NCBI GenBank assembly: GCA_016711435.1
Contig: JADJSY010000028.1
Location: 27,913 to 91,912 of the forward strand
DNA length: 64,000 nucleotides
Direction: 5' to 3'
From: Lewinellaceae bacterium
GTDB taxonomy: Bacteria; Bacteroidota; Bacteroidia; Chitinophagales; Saprospiraceae
The translations under genes were made by a program, and so were the position numbers. How positions within the stretch are numbered: the first letter of the stretch is position 1; each line of letters starts with the position of its first letter. Of this stretch, positions 53,152 through 62,458 are shown one piece after another. A model generated the notes under the pieces. That model was not told where the DNA came from and ran no database searches. It worked only from the letters and a program-made list of their open reading frames with translations.

Positions 53152-55029
53152 TTACGTGTGGCTGTAGCCAAATGTCAGCACCGGGTATCCCTGGTAGGTC
53201 GGGCTTATCTCGAAACTGTTGGTGAACTGCGGGCGCAACATCGGGTTGCCGCGCTGGAAAGTCAGTTCGTCTAATTTGTTTTCAAAGGGGTTCAGGTCCT
53301 GGTAACTCGGGCGGTCGATCCGGCGGCTGTACGTTACATTCAGGCCCATTTTCGGGTTGAACGTGTACGTCAGGGCCGCGCTGGGGAAAAGTTCTGTGTA
53401 ATTGTTGGTGTTGACGGTATCCTTGGTCGCGCTCAGCAACTGGCCTTCGTAATCGGTGTTTTCCACCCGGAGGCCCGCCTGTACATTCAATTTTTTGCCA
53501 AACATCCGGTTGTAGTTGACATAACCGGCGCTGGTGCGTTCTTCATAAATGAAGCGGTTGCTGACCGTTTCATCGAGTTGGGATTCGCCGTTGATGACAT
53601 TAAAGAAGTCGAACGTATTGTCCGTTTCAACATCCGCTACTTTGAAACCTACACCCAGGGTACCTTTCAGCAGGCGCTGTTCGTAGTCCGATTTTACTGT
53701 AAAAATATCAATCTTGGTGGGGGTGTTGTTGCGGTAAATACGCTGGCGCAACAACTCTCCGCCATCCGGGGAGTAGTACAGGTTGGGCTGGTAACTGCCG
53801 CCCTGAATATCGTACGTACCATAGTCGATGTCGAAGTTCAGCGAGTGGCCGCTGGTATCGGCAAAACGGTAGTTGAAATTGGTATTCAGGTTGTTGCGTT
53901 CATTGGAAACGGCGTTGGTTGCCCGCAGCAGGGTGTCAATGAGTTGGGGCGTCGACAGTTTATCAATGTTTGTGAAACCGTTGGTATTCCAGTCGCCGGG
54001 ATTCACGCTGCCGTTGACCAGCACGCCTACGGTGTGTTTGGAGTTGATGTACCAGTCGGCGCCGGCGCGGTAGCCTGTGTAGCGGCTTTGCCAGATTTCC
54101 TTGTTTTGCTGGTCGTATTTGTGGCCGTTCTGTTCGCGTACAAAATTCTGGTAGTTGTGCCAGTCGCCGTAACTTCCGTTGTAGGAACCGAACACGTTTA
54201 CATCTTTGCCGCGGTGGTTGAGGCTGAGGTTTCCGCCGCCTTTCAGCGACTCTCCGTAAATGGCTTCCAGGCCGACATTACCGTTGGTGCCCAGGGCTTT
54301 GTTTTTCTTCAGTTTGATATTGATAATACCGGCATTACCGGCGGCATCGTATTTGGCAGAAGGATTGGAAATGATCTCGATATTGGTAATATCCGAAGCC
54401 TGGGTGCCTTTCAGCAGGGCCGACAAATCTTTGCCGTCGAGCGGTACTTCGCGGCCGTCGATCATAATCCGAACGGCGTTTTTACCTTTTACGTTGATGT
54501 TTTCATTGTTGTCTACCACTACGCCAGGTGCTTTGCGCAGGAGTTCGAGGGCGTTCAGACCAGTGGAATTTACCGTGCCTTCCACGTTCAAAATCGTTTT
54601 ATCTGCTTTTACTTCGATGGGCGGGCGGCGGGCGATAACCGTAACCTGTGCGAGTTCAGTAGTAGTTTGGTCGATGCTGATGGGTTCCAGGGTTTTGTCG
54701 CCACCGTCGTATTCAAACACCGGCGAATAACCGCTACCCATGCCGACCGCGTTTGTTTTTAGAAAATACTGTCCGGCAGAAACGCTGTTGATTTCATAAC
54801 GCCCGTCCTCACCGGTAAGCGCGCCTTTCACCAGGGCAGAGTCCTGGGAGGTATGGATGGTAACGGTTGCAAATTCTACGGGTTGACCATTGGCTTGCAG
54901 CACTAAACCGTTGATTTTCTGCGCATTAACTGTTGTAAATGCAGTGGCTAAAGCCAATAATGGCAACAGGATTTGTTTCCATAAACTAATTAGAAAGTTG
55001 ATGCTCTTTTGTTTGCAATCTTTCCACAT
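53152..55029 (-). CDS. Outer membrane beta-barrel receptor (CarboxypepD_reg-like), N-terminal part
   Basis: 625 residues in this piece, 828 when joined to 52543-53151. Signal peptide (ILLPLLALATAFTTVNAQ), carboxypeptidase-regulatory-like domain (INGLVLQANGQPVEFATVTI), plug-like region LRKAPGVVVDNNENINVKGK, IMIDGREVPLDGKDLSALLK, IEIISNPSAKYDAAGNAGII, then the barrel. Paralogue of 8937-11408. Interrupted by TAA at 53152-53154 in FGYSHT. Substrate unknown. GATAAC repeat fragments lie at both ends. Confidence 0.85.
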   Translation of the reverse strand: MWKDCKQKSINFLISLWKQILLPLLALATAFTTVNAQKINGLVLQANGQPVEFATVTIHTSQDSALVKGALTGEDGRYEINSVSAGQYFLKTNAVGMGSGYSPVFEYDGGDKTLEPISIDQTTTELAQVTVIARRPPIEVKADKTILNVEGTVNSTGLNALELLRKAPGVVVDNNENINVKGKNAVRIMIDGREVPLDGKDLSALLKGTQASDITNIEIISNPSAKYDAAGNAGIINIKLKKNKALGTNGNVGLEAIYGESLKGGGNLSLNHRGKDVNVFGSYNGSYGDWHNYQNFVREQNGHKYDQQNKEIWQSRYTGYRAGADWYINSKHTVGVLVNGSVNPGDWNTNGFTNIDKLSTPQLIDTLLRATNAVSNERNNLNTNFNYRFADTSGHSLNFDIDYGTYDIQGGSYQPNLYYSPDGGELLRQRIYRNNTPTKIDIFTVKSDYEQRLLKGTLGVGFKVADVETDNTFDFFNVINGESQLDETVSNRFIYEERTSAGYVNYNRMFGKKLNVQAGLRVENTDYEGQLLSATKDTVNTNNYTELFPSAALTYTFNPKMGLNVTYSRRIDRPSYQDLNPFENKLDELTFQRGNPMLRPQFTNSFEISPTYQGYPVLTFGYSHT

Positions 55030-55359
55030 AGGTCACAACAGGATCTCAAGCCGGATAACTAATAACAGATAACCGATAACCCTTGTGCCTATGTGGTAAA
55101 GAACGATTGCTTTTGTTTTCAGTTGGTTTCGATGAGGCAAAGATGTGGGGATTAGGTAGTTTGCAAAGCATAGAACCTACCAAAGCAAGGTTCCTTTATA
55201 TAAACAGAAGCGTTGTGCCGACGAACGATAAAAATGTTCTCCCAAACGGGAAACTGCCACATCGTTACGCTACACAAGACAGGGCGAATGACCAATAGGT
55301 TACAGGAAGGCTGCACCGCTCCGATAGAAAGTCAAAACGGATAGACGAATGGCGAAAAA

Positions 55360-55583
55360 AGTCCGAAGTACGAAGTCATAAGTGCGAAGTCCGTTTCAAG
55401 TCCGAAGTACGAAGTCATAAGTGCAAAGTCCGTAGAGTACGCCGTTTCATGTTTTGGAAACCCAAGCATGAAACGGTGTACTCTACGGACTTCGCACTTA
55501 TGACTTCGTACTTCGGACTTGAAACGGACTTCGTACTTCGGACTTGAAACGGACTTCGCACTTCGGACTAACGACTTCGGACT
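55360..55583. repeat. Long palindrome in the gap 55030-55582 (GTCCGAAGTACGAAGTC words)
   Basis: Left arm repeats AGTCCGAAGTACGAAGTCAT twice, right arm CGGACTTCGTACTTCGGACT three times; centre TTTCATG...CATGAAA. The right arm ends at the SH3 gene stop codon. The word is shared with 36086-36221. The left part of the gap (55030-55359) has a GATAAC fragment and no gene. Confidence 0.85.
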
Positions 55584-56443
55584 TATTTGGGTTTAATCCA
55601 CTGTTTTCCGTCCCAGCGCATCAGCCGGGCGCGCACCGATCTGTTCTCGTCCCAACCCGTGTTGTCTTCGCGATCTTCCCTTTCGTGTTGTTCGACGGAA
55701 AAAAACACCTGGCTTTCATCACCATAATGTCCGGGTCTGGATTCATCCGGCCCCTCTTGAGGAAACACGTAATATTCGGCATGGTAAAAATCACCGCCAT
55801 CGGATTCTGTTTTGCAGACGGGCAGTGCGGATAACTGGCTGCCATTCCACAGCACATACCATTCGTGCAATGGATTGCCGCAAGTTTCATAGCCGATTGC
55901 CAGGATCATCAGTGTGGAATAACCTTTTAAATCGCGCGCGCCGTGTTCAATTTGACGCAGGTAGACCGAACCTTCAGTCTGAATGGTGGTCGTCACTTTG
56001 CCGGAAACTTCCCCTTTGCGCACCGCCCGTATTTCAAAACTGTATTCGCGGATATCGTTCGCCGACTTTTTGACGGATTTGAGTACACCTGCTACAAAAC
56101 GGGTATCACTGCTGACAGCCCGCGACATGATAGAAAGCAGGCCGCCCCAGACGAAACCGCTTGATTTTTTATTATTCCAATGTACTTTATACCAGGGAAG
56201 GGTGACGCCGTTGAGCGTAGATGACTGGGTACTCACTTCTTCAATGATAACTTCATCTCCTGCCACGAGTTGCGTTACGGCAGTGGCGTCGGTGGAAGGC
56301 TGGCTGCGCACGTTGATTTTATCGCCGAAAACGGCCACGGTATCATTGGGATTCCATTGAAAAAGGTAGGTTTGTTGGGCAGAGAGTACACTCAGACAAA
56401 AAAAGAAGCACAAGAAAAGAATGTGTCGGAAAAGATGGGTCAT
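55583..56443 (-). CDS. Secreted SH3-like domain protein
   Basis: 286 residues. Signal peptide (ILFLCFFFCLSVLSAQ), then a bacterial SH3 domain at about 35-100: VAVFGDKINVRSQPSTDATA, VTQLVAGDEVIIEEVST, PWYKVHWNNKKSSGFVWGGL. A beta-rich C-terminal part follows (VSGKVTTTIQTEGSVYLRQI; HGARDLKGYSTLMILAIGYE) with a CGNPLHEWYVLW segment. SH3b domains usually bind cell wall or peptide ligands in the periplasm. Neighbours give no further clue. Confidence 0.75.
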   Translation of the reverse strand: MTHLFRHILFLCFFFCLSVLSAQQTYLFQWNPNDTVAVFGDKINVRSQPSTDATAVTQLVAGDEVIIEEVSTQSSTLNGVTLPWYKVHWNNKKSSGFVWGGLLSIMSRAVSSDTRFVAGVLKSVKKSANDIREYSFEIRAVRKGEVSGKVTTTIQTEGSVYLRQIEHGARDLKGYSTLMILAIGYETCGNPLHEWYVLWNGSQLSALPVCKTESDGGDFYHAEYYVFPQEGPDESRPGHYGDESQVFFSVEQHEREDREDNTGWDENRSVRARLMRWDGKQWIKPK

Positions 56444-56509
56444 CTGTGGGTTACTGGTTATCAGTTATTTGTTATCAATTTCAAAAGTGGCCGGAAGGGT
56501 ATCATTTCC

Positions 56510-57319
56510 TCATTCCTCATCCCTCATTCCTATTGTTATTTCCTTCACCGAAAACGCCCGTTCGCCCTGTTTGGTCAACACACGCAGTTGCCCCGAGTCT
56601 GTAACACCACGTATAATGCCTGCAAAAACCTGCCCGTTAACCGTTTCTGCAAAAAAAGATTCCACGCCGCGGCGAAAAAGCAAGGCTTCAAAAGCAGACT
56701 GGATGGCTGCGCGATGGCCGGCTTTCAATTGTAGGTAACGCCGTTCGATGCATTCAAACAGCAATCCGTCCAATTGTTCCAGGTCGAAGTTTTGTCCGAA
56801 AGACAAGGCCAGCGAGGTAGGGTTGGGTAAAGCAGGGTCGAATTCCAATTGATTGATATTCAATCCGATACCAACAATGGCGGACTGTATGTCTGTTCCT
56901 GAAATACTGTTTTGAATGAGGATGCCGGCTGTTTTCCGATCGCCGATATACAGGTCGTTGGGCCATTTGATGCGAACGGGTAAAGCGCCGGATGACAGGC
57001 TGCTGACGGCGTCGTGCAGGGCCAGGGCCATCGACATGCTGAGATGAAACTGAGCGCTGATTTCGAGCCAGGCCGGATACAATATCACGCTGAAAGTCAG
57101 GTTTTTACCTGCTTCACTTTTCCATTGGCTGCCAAATTGGCCGCGCCCGGCTGACTGGGTGTCAGCCCTGATGACCGTTCCTTCGGCTGGCTTGCTTTTT
57201 GAGTGAATGTTTCCAGTCTGAGATACGCCGGAAGCGAGTAATTCGCCGGCGTAGTCGTTCGTGGACGATAGTTCGTCGAAACGGAGGTAAACTTTTCCGA
57301 CAAAAAGGGTGTTTGCCAT
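56510..57319 (-). CDS. birA: Biotin--[acetyl-CoA-carboxylase] ligase
   Basis: 269 residues, catalytic-only type without an N-terminal HTH. Attaches biotin to acetyl-CoA carboxylase. Seen: RFDELSSTNDYAGELL, biotin loop SAGRGQFGSQWKSEAGKNLT, KWPNDLYIGDRKTAGILIQN, and AIVGIGLNINQLEFDP. The C-terminal SH3-like cap follows (GIIRGVTDSGQLRVLTKQGE). ATG 57319 follows a short divergent promoter region with rsfS. Confidence 0.93.
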   Translation of the reverse strand: MANTLFVGKVYLRFDELSSTNDYAGELLASGVSQTGNIHSKSKPAEGTVIRADTQSAGRGQFGSQWKSEAGKNLTFSVILYPAWLEISAQFHLSMSMALALHDAVSSLSSGALPVRIKWPNDLYIGDRKTAGILIQNSISGTDIQSAIVGIGLNINQLEFDPALPNPTSLALSFGQNFDLEQLDGLLFECIERRYLQLKAGHRAAIQSAFEALLFRRGVESFFAETVNGQVFAGIIRGVTDSGQLRVLTKQGERAFSVKEITIGMRDEE

Positions 57320-57374
57320 GTGTTTCGTTGGTATTTCAAATACAAACTATGGTAGAAATGCGTTTAGGTTCGGG

Positions 57375-57405
57375 TTGGTGGGAAAAGCGATAAGCCGTAC
57401 CTTTG
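57375..57405 (+). promoter_or_regulatory. Promoter TTGG-N19-TACCTTTG for the rsfS operon
   Basis: Perfect -7 box TACCTTTG at 57398-57405 with TTGG at 57375-57378, spacing 19, matching the Bacteroidota TTTG-N19-21-TANNTTTG pattern. About 90 bases before the rsfS start. Confidence 0.65.
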
Positions 57406-57493
57406 TGCCGTTTTACATCCCATTTATCCAGGCACGAACGAATTCGGCCACAAACAACTCATATTTTTCACTCAATTATTCATTTTCCTCATT

Positions 57494-57886
57494 TTGAATT
57501 TGACAGCATCCCGGCGGGTAAAAGTAAAAACTCCGCTCCTCGAAGAACTCAATCACCTTATCATAGAAGGAATTCGTGATAAAAAAGGCAAAAATATCAT
57601 ACAACTGGATCTTCGCAGATTAGGCGATGCTCCTACCGACTTTTTTATTATTTGTGAAGGCGATTCCAATACGCATGTCAAGGCAATCAGCGACAGCATT
57701 TATAAAAAAGTGAAGGACGAACTTCATACCGCTCCTACCCACACGGAAGGCTCGACGAATGCCAAGTGGATTCTGATGGATTATTTCAATACCGTAGTGC
57801 ATGTTTTTTATCCCGAAACAAGGGAATTCTATGATATTGAAAACCTGTGGAGCGACGCAGAGGTAACTGAATTCGGCGAAGTGTAG
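57494..57886 (+). CDS. rsfS: Ribosome silencing factor RsfS
   Basis: 130 residues from a TTG start at 57494; no ATG lies in frame upstream, and the next in-frame starts would cut the fold. Binds ribosomal protein uL14 and blocks subunit joining in starvation. Seen: LNHLIIEGIRDKKGKNIIQL, DLRRLGDAPTDFFIICEGDS, HVKAISDSIYKKVKDELH, GSTNAKWILMDYFNTVVHVF, and YPETREFYDIENLWSDAEV. Precedes ftsH on the same strand, a common order. Confidence 0.93.
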   Translation: MNLTASRRVKVKTPLLEELNHLIIEGIRDKKGKNIIQLDLRRLGDAPTDFFIICEGDSNTHVKAISDSIYKKVKDELHTAPTHTEGSTNAKWILMDYFNTVVHVFYPETREFYDIENLWSDAEVTEFGEV

Positions 57887-58060
57887 TTGAAAATGCAAAA
57901 AACAAAGCGCAAAAGGCAATTTGATCCCCGAAACGGAGCCCTTGCCTTTTATTTTATGCCCTTTGCCTCTTTGCCTTTTCTTTTATGCAGTCTCCCACTC
58001 ATCAGTGTTAAAAATTAAAGCGCAGTCCTTTATCCCGGAAAGCGCCGAACAAAAAAATAT

Positions 58061-60085
58061 ATGGAACAGGAAGAAAAAAAACGCTCAAAGCGCGAGGATG
58101 AAAACGAAAATCCCCGTCGAAACGACGAAGGTGGCGGAGGCGACGGTATGCCGCGCTTTAGTTTCACCTGGATTTATGTGTTGGTAGGTCTTGCACTGCT
58201 GGGCCTGCAAATGTCCAAAATGATGGGCGCATCCCGGAAAGCCGACTGGTCGGATTTCGACCGTTGGGCACATAAAAACCAGATCGATCGCCTCGTTGTA
58301 GTAAACAACGAAGAAGCCTACATTTATATACAGAAGGATTCTCTCGGTTTTGGCGAACACAAGGACATCAAGTCCGAACCCAATAAATTCAATGCCGACC
58401 AGCCGCACTACATCATGAACATCGGCAAGCCCGAGGTGATGGAACCCAAATTGGCGAAGCTCAACGAAGCGCTGCTGAAAGAGAAGAAGTTGCCCATCAT
58501 TGCAGAATACGACCCCCGCACCAACTGGACGGCTACGATCCTGACCTACCTGCTGCCCTTGCTGCTGTTTGTCGGTCTGTGGCTGTTTATCCTGCGCCGC
58601 ATGGGCGGCGGAGCGGGCGGCCCCGGTTCCCAGATTTTCAATATCGGCAAATCGAAAGCCACGCTGTTTGATAACAGCACCAAAGTGAACATCACTTTTG
58701 CCGATGTAGCCGGACTCGACGAAGCCAAAGAAGAGGTTATGGAAGTGGTGGATTTCCTGAAAAACCCGAAAAAATACACCACCCTGGGTGGTAAAATCCC
58801 GAAAGGGGTGTTGCTGGTCGGCCCTCCCGGTACCGGTAAAACCTTGCTGGCTAAAGCCGTGGCAGGAGAAGCCGGCGCGCCGTTTTTCTCTATTTCGGGT
58901 TCGGACTTTGTGGAAATGTTCGTCGGCGTAGGCGCCTCCCGCGTCCGCGACCTGTTCAAACAAGCCCGCGAAAAAGCGCCTTGTATCATTTTTATCGATG
59001 AAATCGACGCCATCGGCCGCGCACGTGGTCGCGGCGCTATCCAGGGCGGCAACGACGAACGCGAAAACACACTCAATCAGTTGCTGGTGGAAATGGACGG
59101 ATTCCCGACGGATAAAGGGGTCATTATCATGGCTGCCACTAACCGGCCCGACATTCTCGACCAGGCACTCATGCGCCCGGGCCGTTTCGACCGCCAGATC
59201 GGTATCGGTCGCCCCGACCTGAAAGGCCGCGCACAGATTTTTGAAGTACACATGAAAACCATCAAAACCGCACCGGAAGTGACAGCCAATCAACTGGCTG
59301 AAATGACGCCAGGTTTTGTGGGCGCCGATATTGCCAATATTTGCAACGAAGCGGCACTCATCGCCGCGCGCCGTGGCAAAAAAGCGGTGGACATCGACGA
59401 TTTCAACTACGCCCTAGATAAAGTAATCGGCGGACTGGAAAAGAAAAACAAGATCATCAGCCCCGAGGAAAAGCAAATCATCGCTTACCACGAGGCAGGA
59501 CACGCTATTTGCGGCTGGTTCCTCGAACACGCGCACCCGCTGGTGAAAGTGACCATCGTGCCGCGCGGCCTGGCCGCACTCGGCTACGCCCAATACCTGC
59601 CCAAAGAGCAGTACATCACCCGCAAGGAGAAATTGCTCGACGATATTTGTATGACCCTCGGCGGTCGCGCTGCCGAATCGGTGGTGTTTGATAAAATCAG
59701 CACCGGCGCACAAAGCGACCTCGATCACATCACCAGGCTTTCCTACGACATGATTGTCAACTACGGCCTGAGTGAAAAAATCGGTAATGTGTCGTACTAC
59801 ACCATGCTGAACGAAAGTTACACGCGTCCGTTCTCGGAGCAGACGGCTTACGCGATTGACCAGGAGGTGAAAAATATCATCGATGAACAGTATGACCGCT
59901 GTAAAAGCCTGTTGCGCGATAAACGCAAAGAACTCGATGCTTTGGCTGCCGCACTGCTTGAAAAAGAGGTGCTGCACCGCGCGGACCTGGAGAATATCAT
60001 CGGGAAACGACCTTTCACCGACCCTACACCCGGCGAGAGTTTCACAATACCTGAAGTGGAGCCGCTGCGCTCTGATGATGAATGA
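58061..60085 (+). CDS. ftsH: ATP-dependent zinc metalloprotease FtsH
   Basis: 674 residues. Membrane-anchored AAA+ protease. Charged N-terminus, membrane helix 1 (about 36-52), periplasmic region, helix 2 (about 157-178), Walker A GPPGTGKT at 254-261, Walker B CIIFIDEIDAIG, SRH MRPGRFDRQI, protease motif HEAGH at 477-481, and the third zinc ligand in STGAQSDLDHITRLS. Length normal. Long acidic/basic head (EEKKRSKREDENENPRRNDE) is typical of Bacteroidota. The ileS leader frame starts 28 bases after its stop. Confidence 0.97.
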   Translation: MEQEEKKRSKREDENENPRRNDEGGGGDGMPRFSFTWIYVLVGLALLGLQMSKMMGASRKADWSDFDRWAHKNQIDRLVVVNNEEAYIYIQKDSLGFGEHKDIKSEPNKFNADQPHYIMNIGKPEVMEPKLAKLNEALLKEKKLPIIAEYDPRTNWTATILTYLLPLLLFVGLWLFILRRMGGGAGGPGSQIFNIGKSKATLFDNSTKVNITFADVAGLDEAKEEVMEVVDFLKNPKKYTTLGGKIPKGVLLVGPPGTGKTLLAKAVAGEAGAPFFSISGSDFVEMFVGVGASRVRDLFKQAREKAPCIIFIDEIDAIGRARGRGAIQGGNDERENTLNQLLVEMDGFPTDKGVIIMAATNRPDILDQALMRPGRFDRQIGIGRPDLKGRAQIFEVHMKTIKTAPEVTANQLAEMTPGFVGADIANICNEAALIAARRGKKAVDIDDFNYALDKVIGGLEKKNKIISPEEKQIIAYHEAGHAICGWFLEHAHPLVKVTIVPRGLAALGYAQYLPKEQYITRKEKLLDDICMTLGGRAAESVVFDKISTGAQSDLDHITRLSYDMIVNYGLSEKIGNVSYYTMLNESYTRPFSEQTAYAIDQEVKNIIDEQYDRCKSLLRDKRKELDALAAALLEKEVLHRADLENIIGKRPFTDPTPGESFTIPEVEPLRSDDE

Positions 60086-60112
60086 GATTTAAAAAATTTC
60101 TACCTTCGCCCC

Positions 60113-60169
60113 ATGTTTATAAGCATTATTTCCAACAGCATTATTATTCGTCCCGGTTTGCACACCTGA
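60113..60169 (+). CDS. Isoleucine-rich leader peptide upstream of ileS (18 codons)
   Basis: Reads MFISIISNSIIIRPGLHT followed by TGA; six of 18 codons are Ile (one ATA, five ATT), including three in a row. It is followed after 24 bases by a terminator hairpin (60194-60228) and then ileS. This is the layout of transcription attenuation for an isoleucine-sensing operon. The end of the frame (CCCGG at 60153, ACACCT at 60162) can also pair with bases in the terminator loop and right arm (AGGTGT at 60204, CCGGG at 60218), giving an alternative fold. A weak -7 box TACCTTCG lies at 60101-60108. Function inferred, not proven. Confidence 0.6.
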   Translation: MFISIISNSIIIRPGLHT

Positions 60170-60193
60170 CGCGGTAAGGCTGTTGAAAAACAG

Positions 60194-60228
60194 AAACCCC
60201 GGTAGGTGTAACACTTGCCGGGGTTTTT
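60194..60228 (+). terminator. Terminator hairpin between leader peptide and ileS
   Basis: AAACCCCGG (194-202 of this line block, 60194-60202) pairs with CCGGGGTTTTT (60218-60228), a GC stem ending in five T. Serves as ftsH terminator or, with the leader peptide, as ileS attenuator. Confidence 0.75.
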
Positions 60229-60237
60229 GAATATTGT

Positions 60238-60366
60238 TGAGATTTTTTGTTGAGCATGTTGAGGGTTGAGATTGTTGAGACATCGCCTCAGCCACCTCAA
60301 CATTCTCAACCCTCAACAAGCTCCAATCTCAACACTGATAACAAATAACTGATAACGGATAACTAC
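60238..60366. repeat. GTTGAGGGTTGAGA palindrome and Family A fragment before ileS
   Basis: Inverted pair TGTTGAGGGTTGAGATTGTT / CTCAACATTCTCAACCCTCA (about 60255-60318), then AACACTGATAACAAATAACT and GATAACGGATAACTAC, ending 3 bases before the ileS ATG. Confidence 0.75.
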
Positions 60367-60368
60367 TC

Positions 60369-61286
<918 letters not shown>

Positions 61287-62079
61287 AAAATTGCCCTATA
61301 ATATCGCACAAACGGGTATCAAAGGCGCCGATCTCGCCGGCGTCCAATACGAACAACTGCTGCCCATCCCGGCGGCTTCTACACCCGAACTGGAAGAAAA
61401 AGGTTTCCGGGTAATCACTGGCGACTTTGTCACTACCGAAGACGGCACAGGTGTCGTACACACAGCGCCCTATTTTGGCGCCGATGACTTCCGGGCCAGT
61501 AAAGCGGCGGGTATTCCTTTTATAGGTATCCCCAATCCGAAAAACCCGGACCTGCCGTTCCCGCTGGTGGACAAGCAGGGTAAATTCGTAGAAGAAGTGC
61601 CGGAATTCGGTGGCCGCTATGTCAAAGCGGAGTATTACTCCAAAGAAGTAACATCGGAAAAGGAATTTAAACCGACCGACCTCTTGATTTCCCTGCGGCT
61701 GAAAGAAGACAACAAGGCCTTCAAAATAGAAAACTACAAACACAACTATCCGCACTGCTGGCGCACCGATAAACCCGTGCTGTATTACCCGCTGGATTCG
61801 TGGTTTATCCGCGCTTCGGCGGCCAAGGAACGCATGTCGGAACTGAACAAAACCATCAACTGGAAACCTGCCAGCACGGGCACGGGCCGTTTCGGTCAGT
61901 GGCTCGATAATTTGCAGGACTGGAACCTCAGCCGCTCGCGGTACTGGGGTGTGCCGCTGCCCATCTGGCGCACGGAAGACGGGGAAGAGGAAATCTGTAT
62001 CGGCTCGGTAGAAGAGATGAGTTTGGAAATTGATAAAGCGGTTGAGGCGGGGTTGATGCTGGAACCCGTATAAAGGGGA

Positions 62080-62457
62080 ATCGGATGAGACAGCAAAGTG
62101 TTTCGGAGACAAGCATCGGGATATTTAAAACGATTCCCGCGACAATCGCCAGAAGCCCAGAAGGAAAATACGCTCTGGCAGGCATTGTAACCGCAGGTAG
62201 GTGGTTATAAATTCGCCGCATTGGTTCATTATTGCGATTTTGTGTGTTTCGGAAAAATTGGTCGTCGAAGTGGACGGGGCATCACAACGCCAAAGACAGC
62301 GAACTGGACAGCAGACGCTACCTGAATAACCTGGGTTTCAGGGTTCCGTTTGAGAATGGTTGGGATGGGCGGTTTGGGAGATAGGGGTCTTACCGGCCCC
62401 TCTCCAAGGGAGAGGGGGGCAGCAGATGCCAGGGGCGCCCCCCTCTCCCTGGGGGGG
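62080..62457 (+). pseudogene. Decayed DUF559 (Vsr-like) endonuclease sequence plus GC hairpin inside ileS
   Basis: Between the ileS pieces, frames give QSPEAQKENTLWQAL, QVGGYKFAALVHYCDFVCFG, LVVEVDGAS and HNAKDSELDSRRYLNNLGFR, then VPFENG. Put together these are the DUF559 endonuclease consensus (LWxAL, GGYKFRR, DFVCxEKxLVVEVDG, YLxxLGFRV). They lie in several frames, with an indel about every 30-60 bases. A palindrome CCCCTCTCCAAGGGAGAGGG (62397-62417) and a matching GCGCCCCCCTCTCCCT arm (62435-62450) follow. After it, ileS resumes with EDLHRPFIDDV, suggesting an in-frame insert. Confidence 0.65.
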
Positions 62458-62458
62458 T

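Noticed and set aside
53578..54762. 394-codon plus-strand frame opposite the receptor gene
   Set aside because: Antisense shadow of a long beta-barrel gene with clear family motifs on the minus strand.
58085..59293. 402-codon minus-strand frame opposite ftsH
   Set aside because: Antisense shadow; ftsH motifs are complete on the plus strand.
60086..60368. T-box riboswitch upstream of ileS
   Set aside because: No T-box sequence or specifier stem visible; the Ile-rich frame with a terminator explains the region better.
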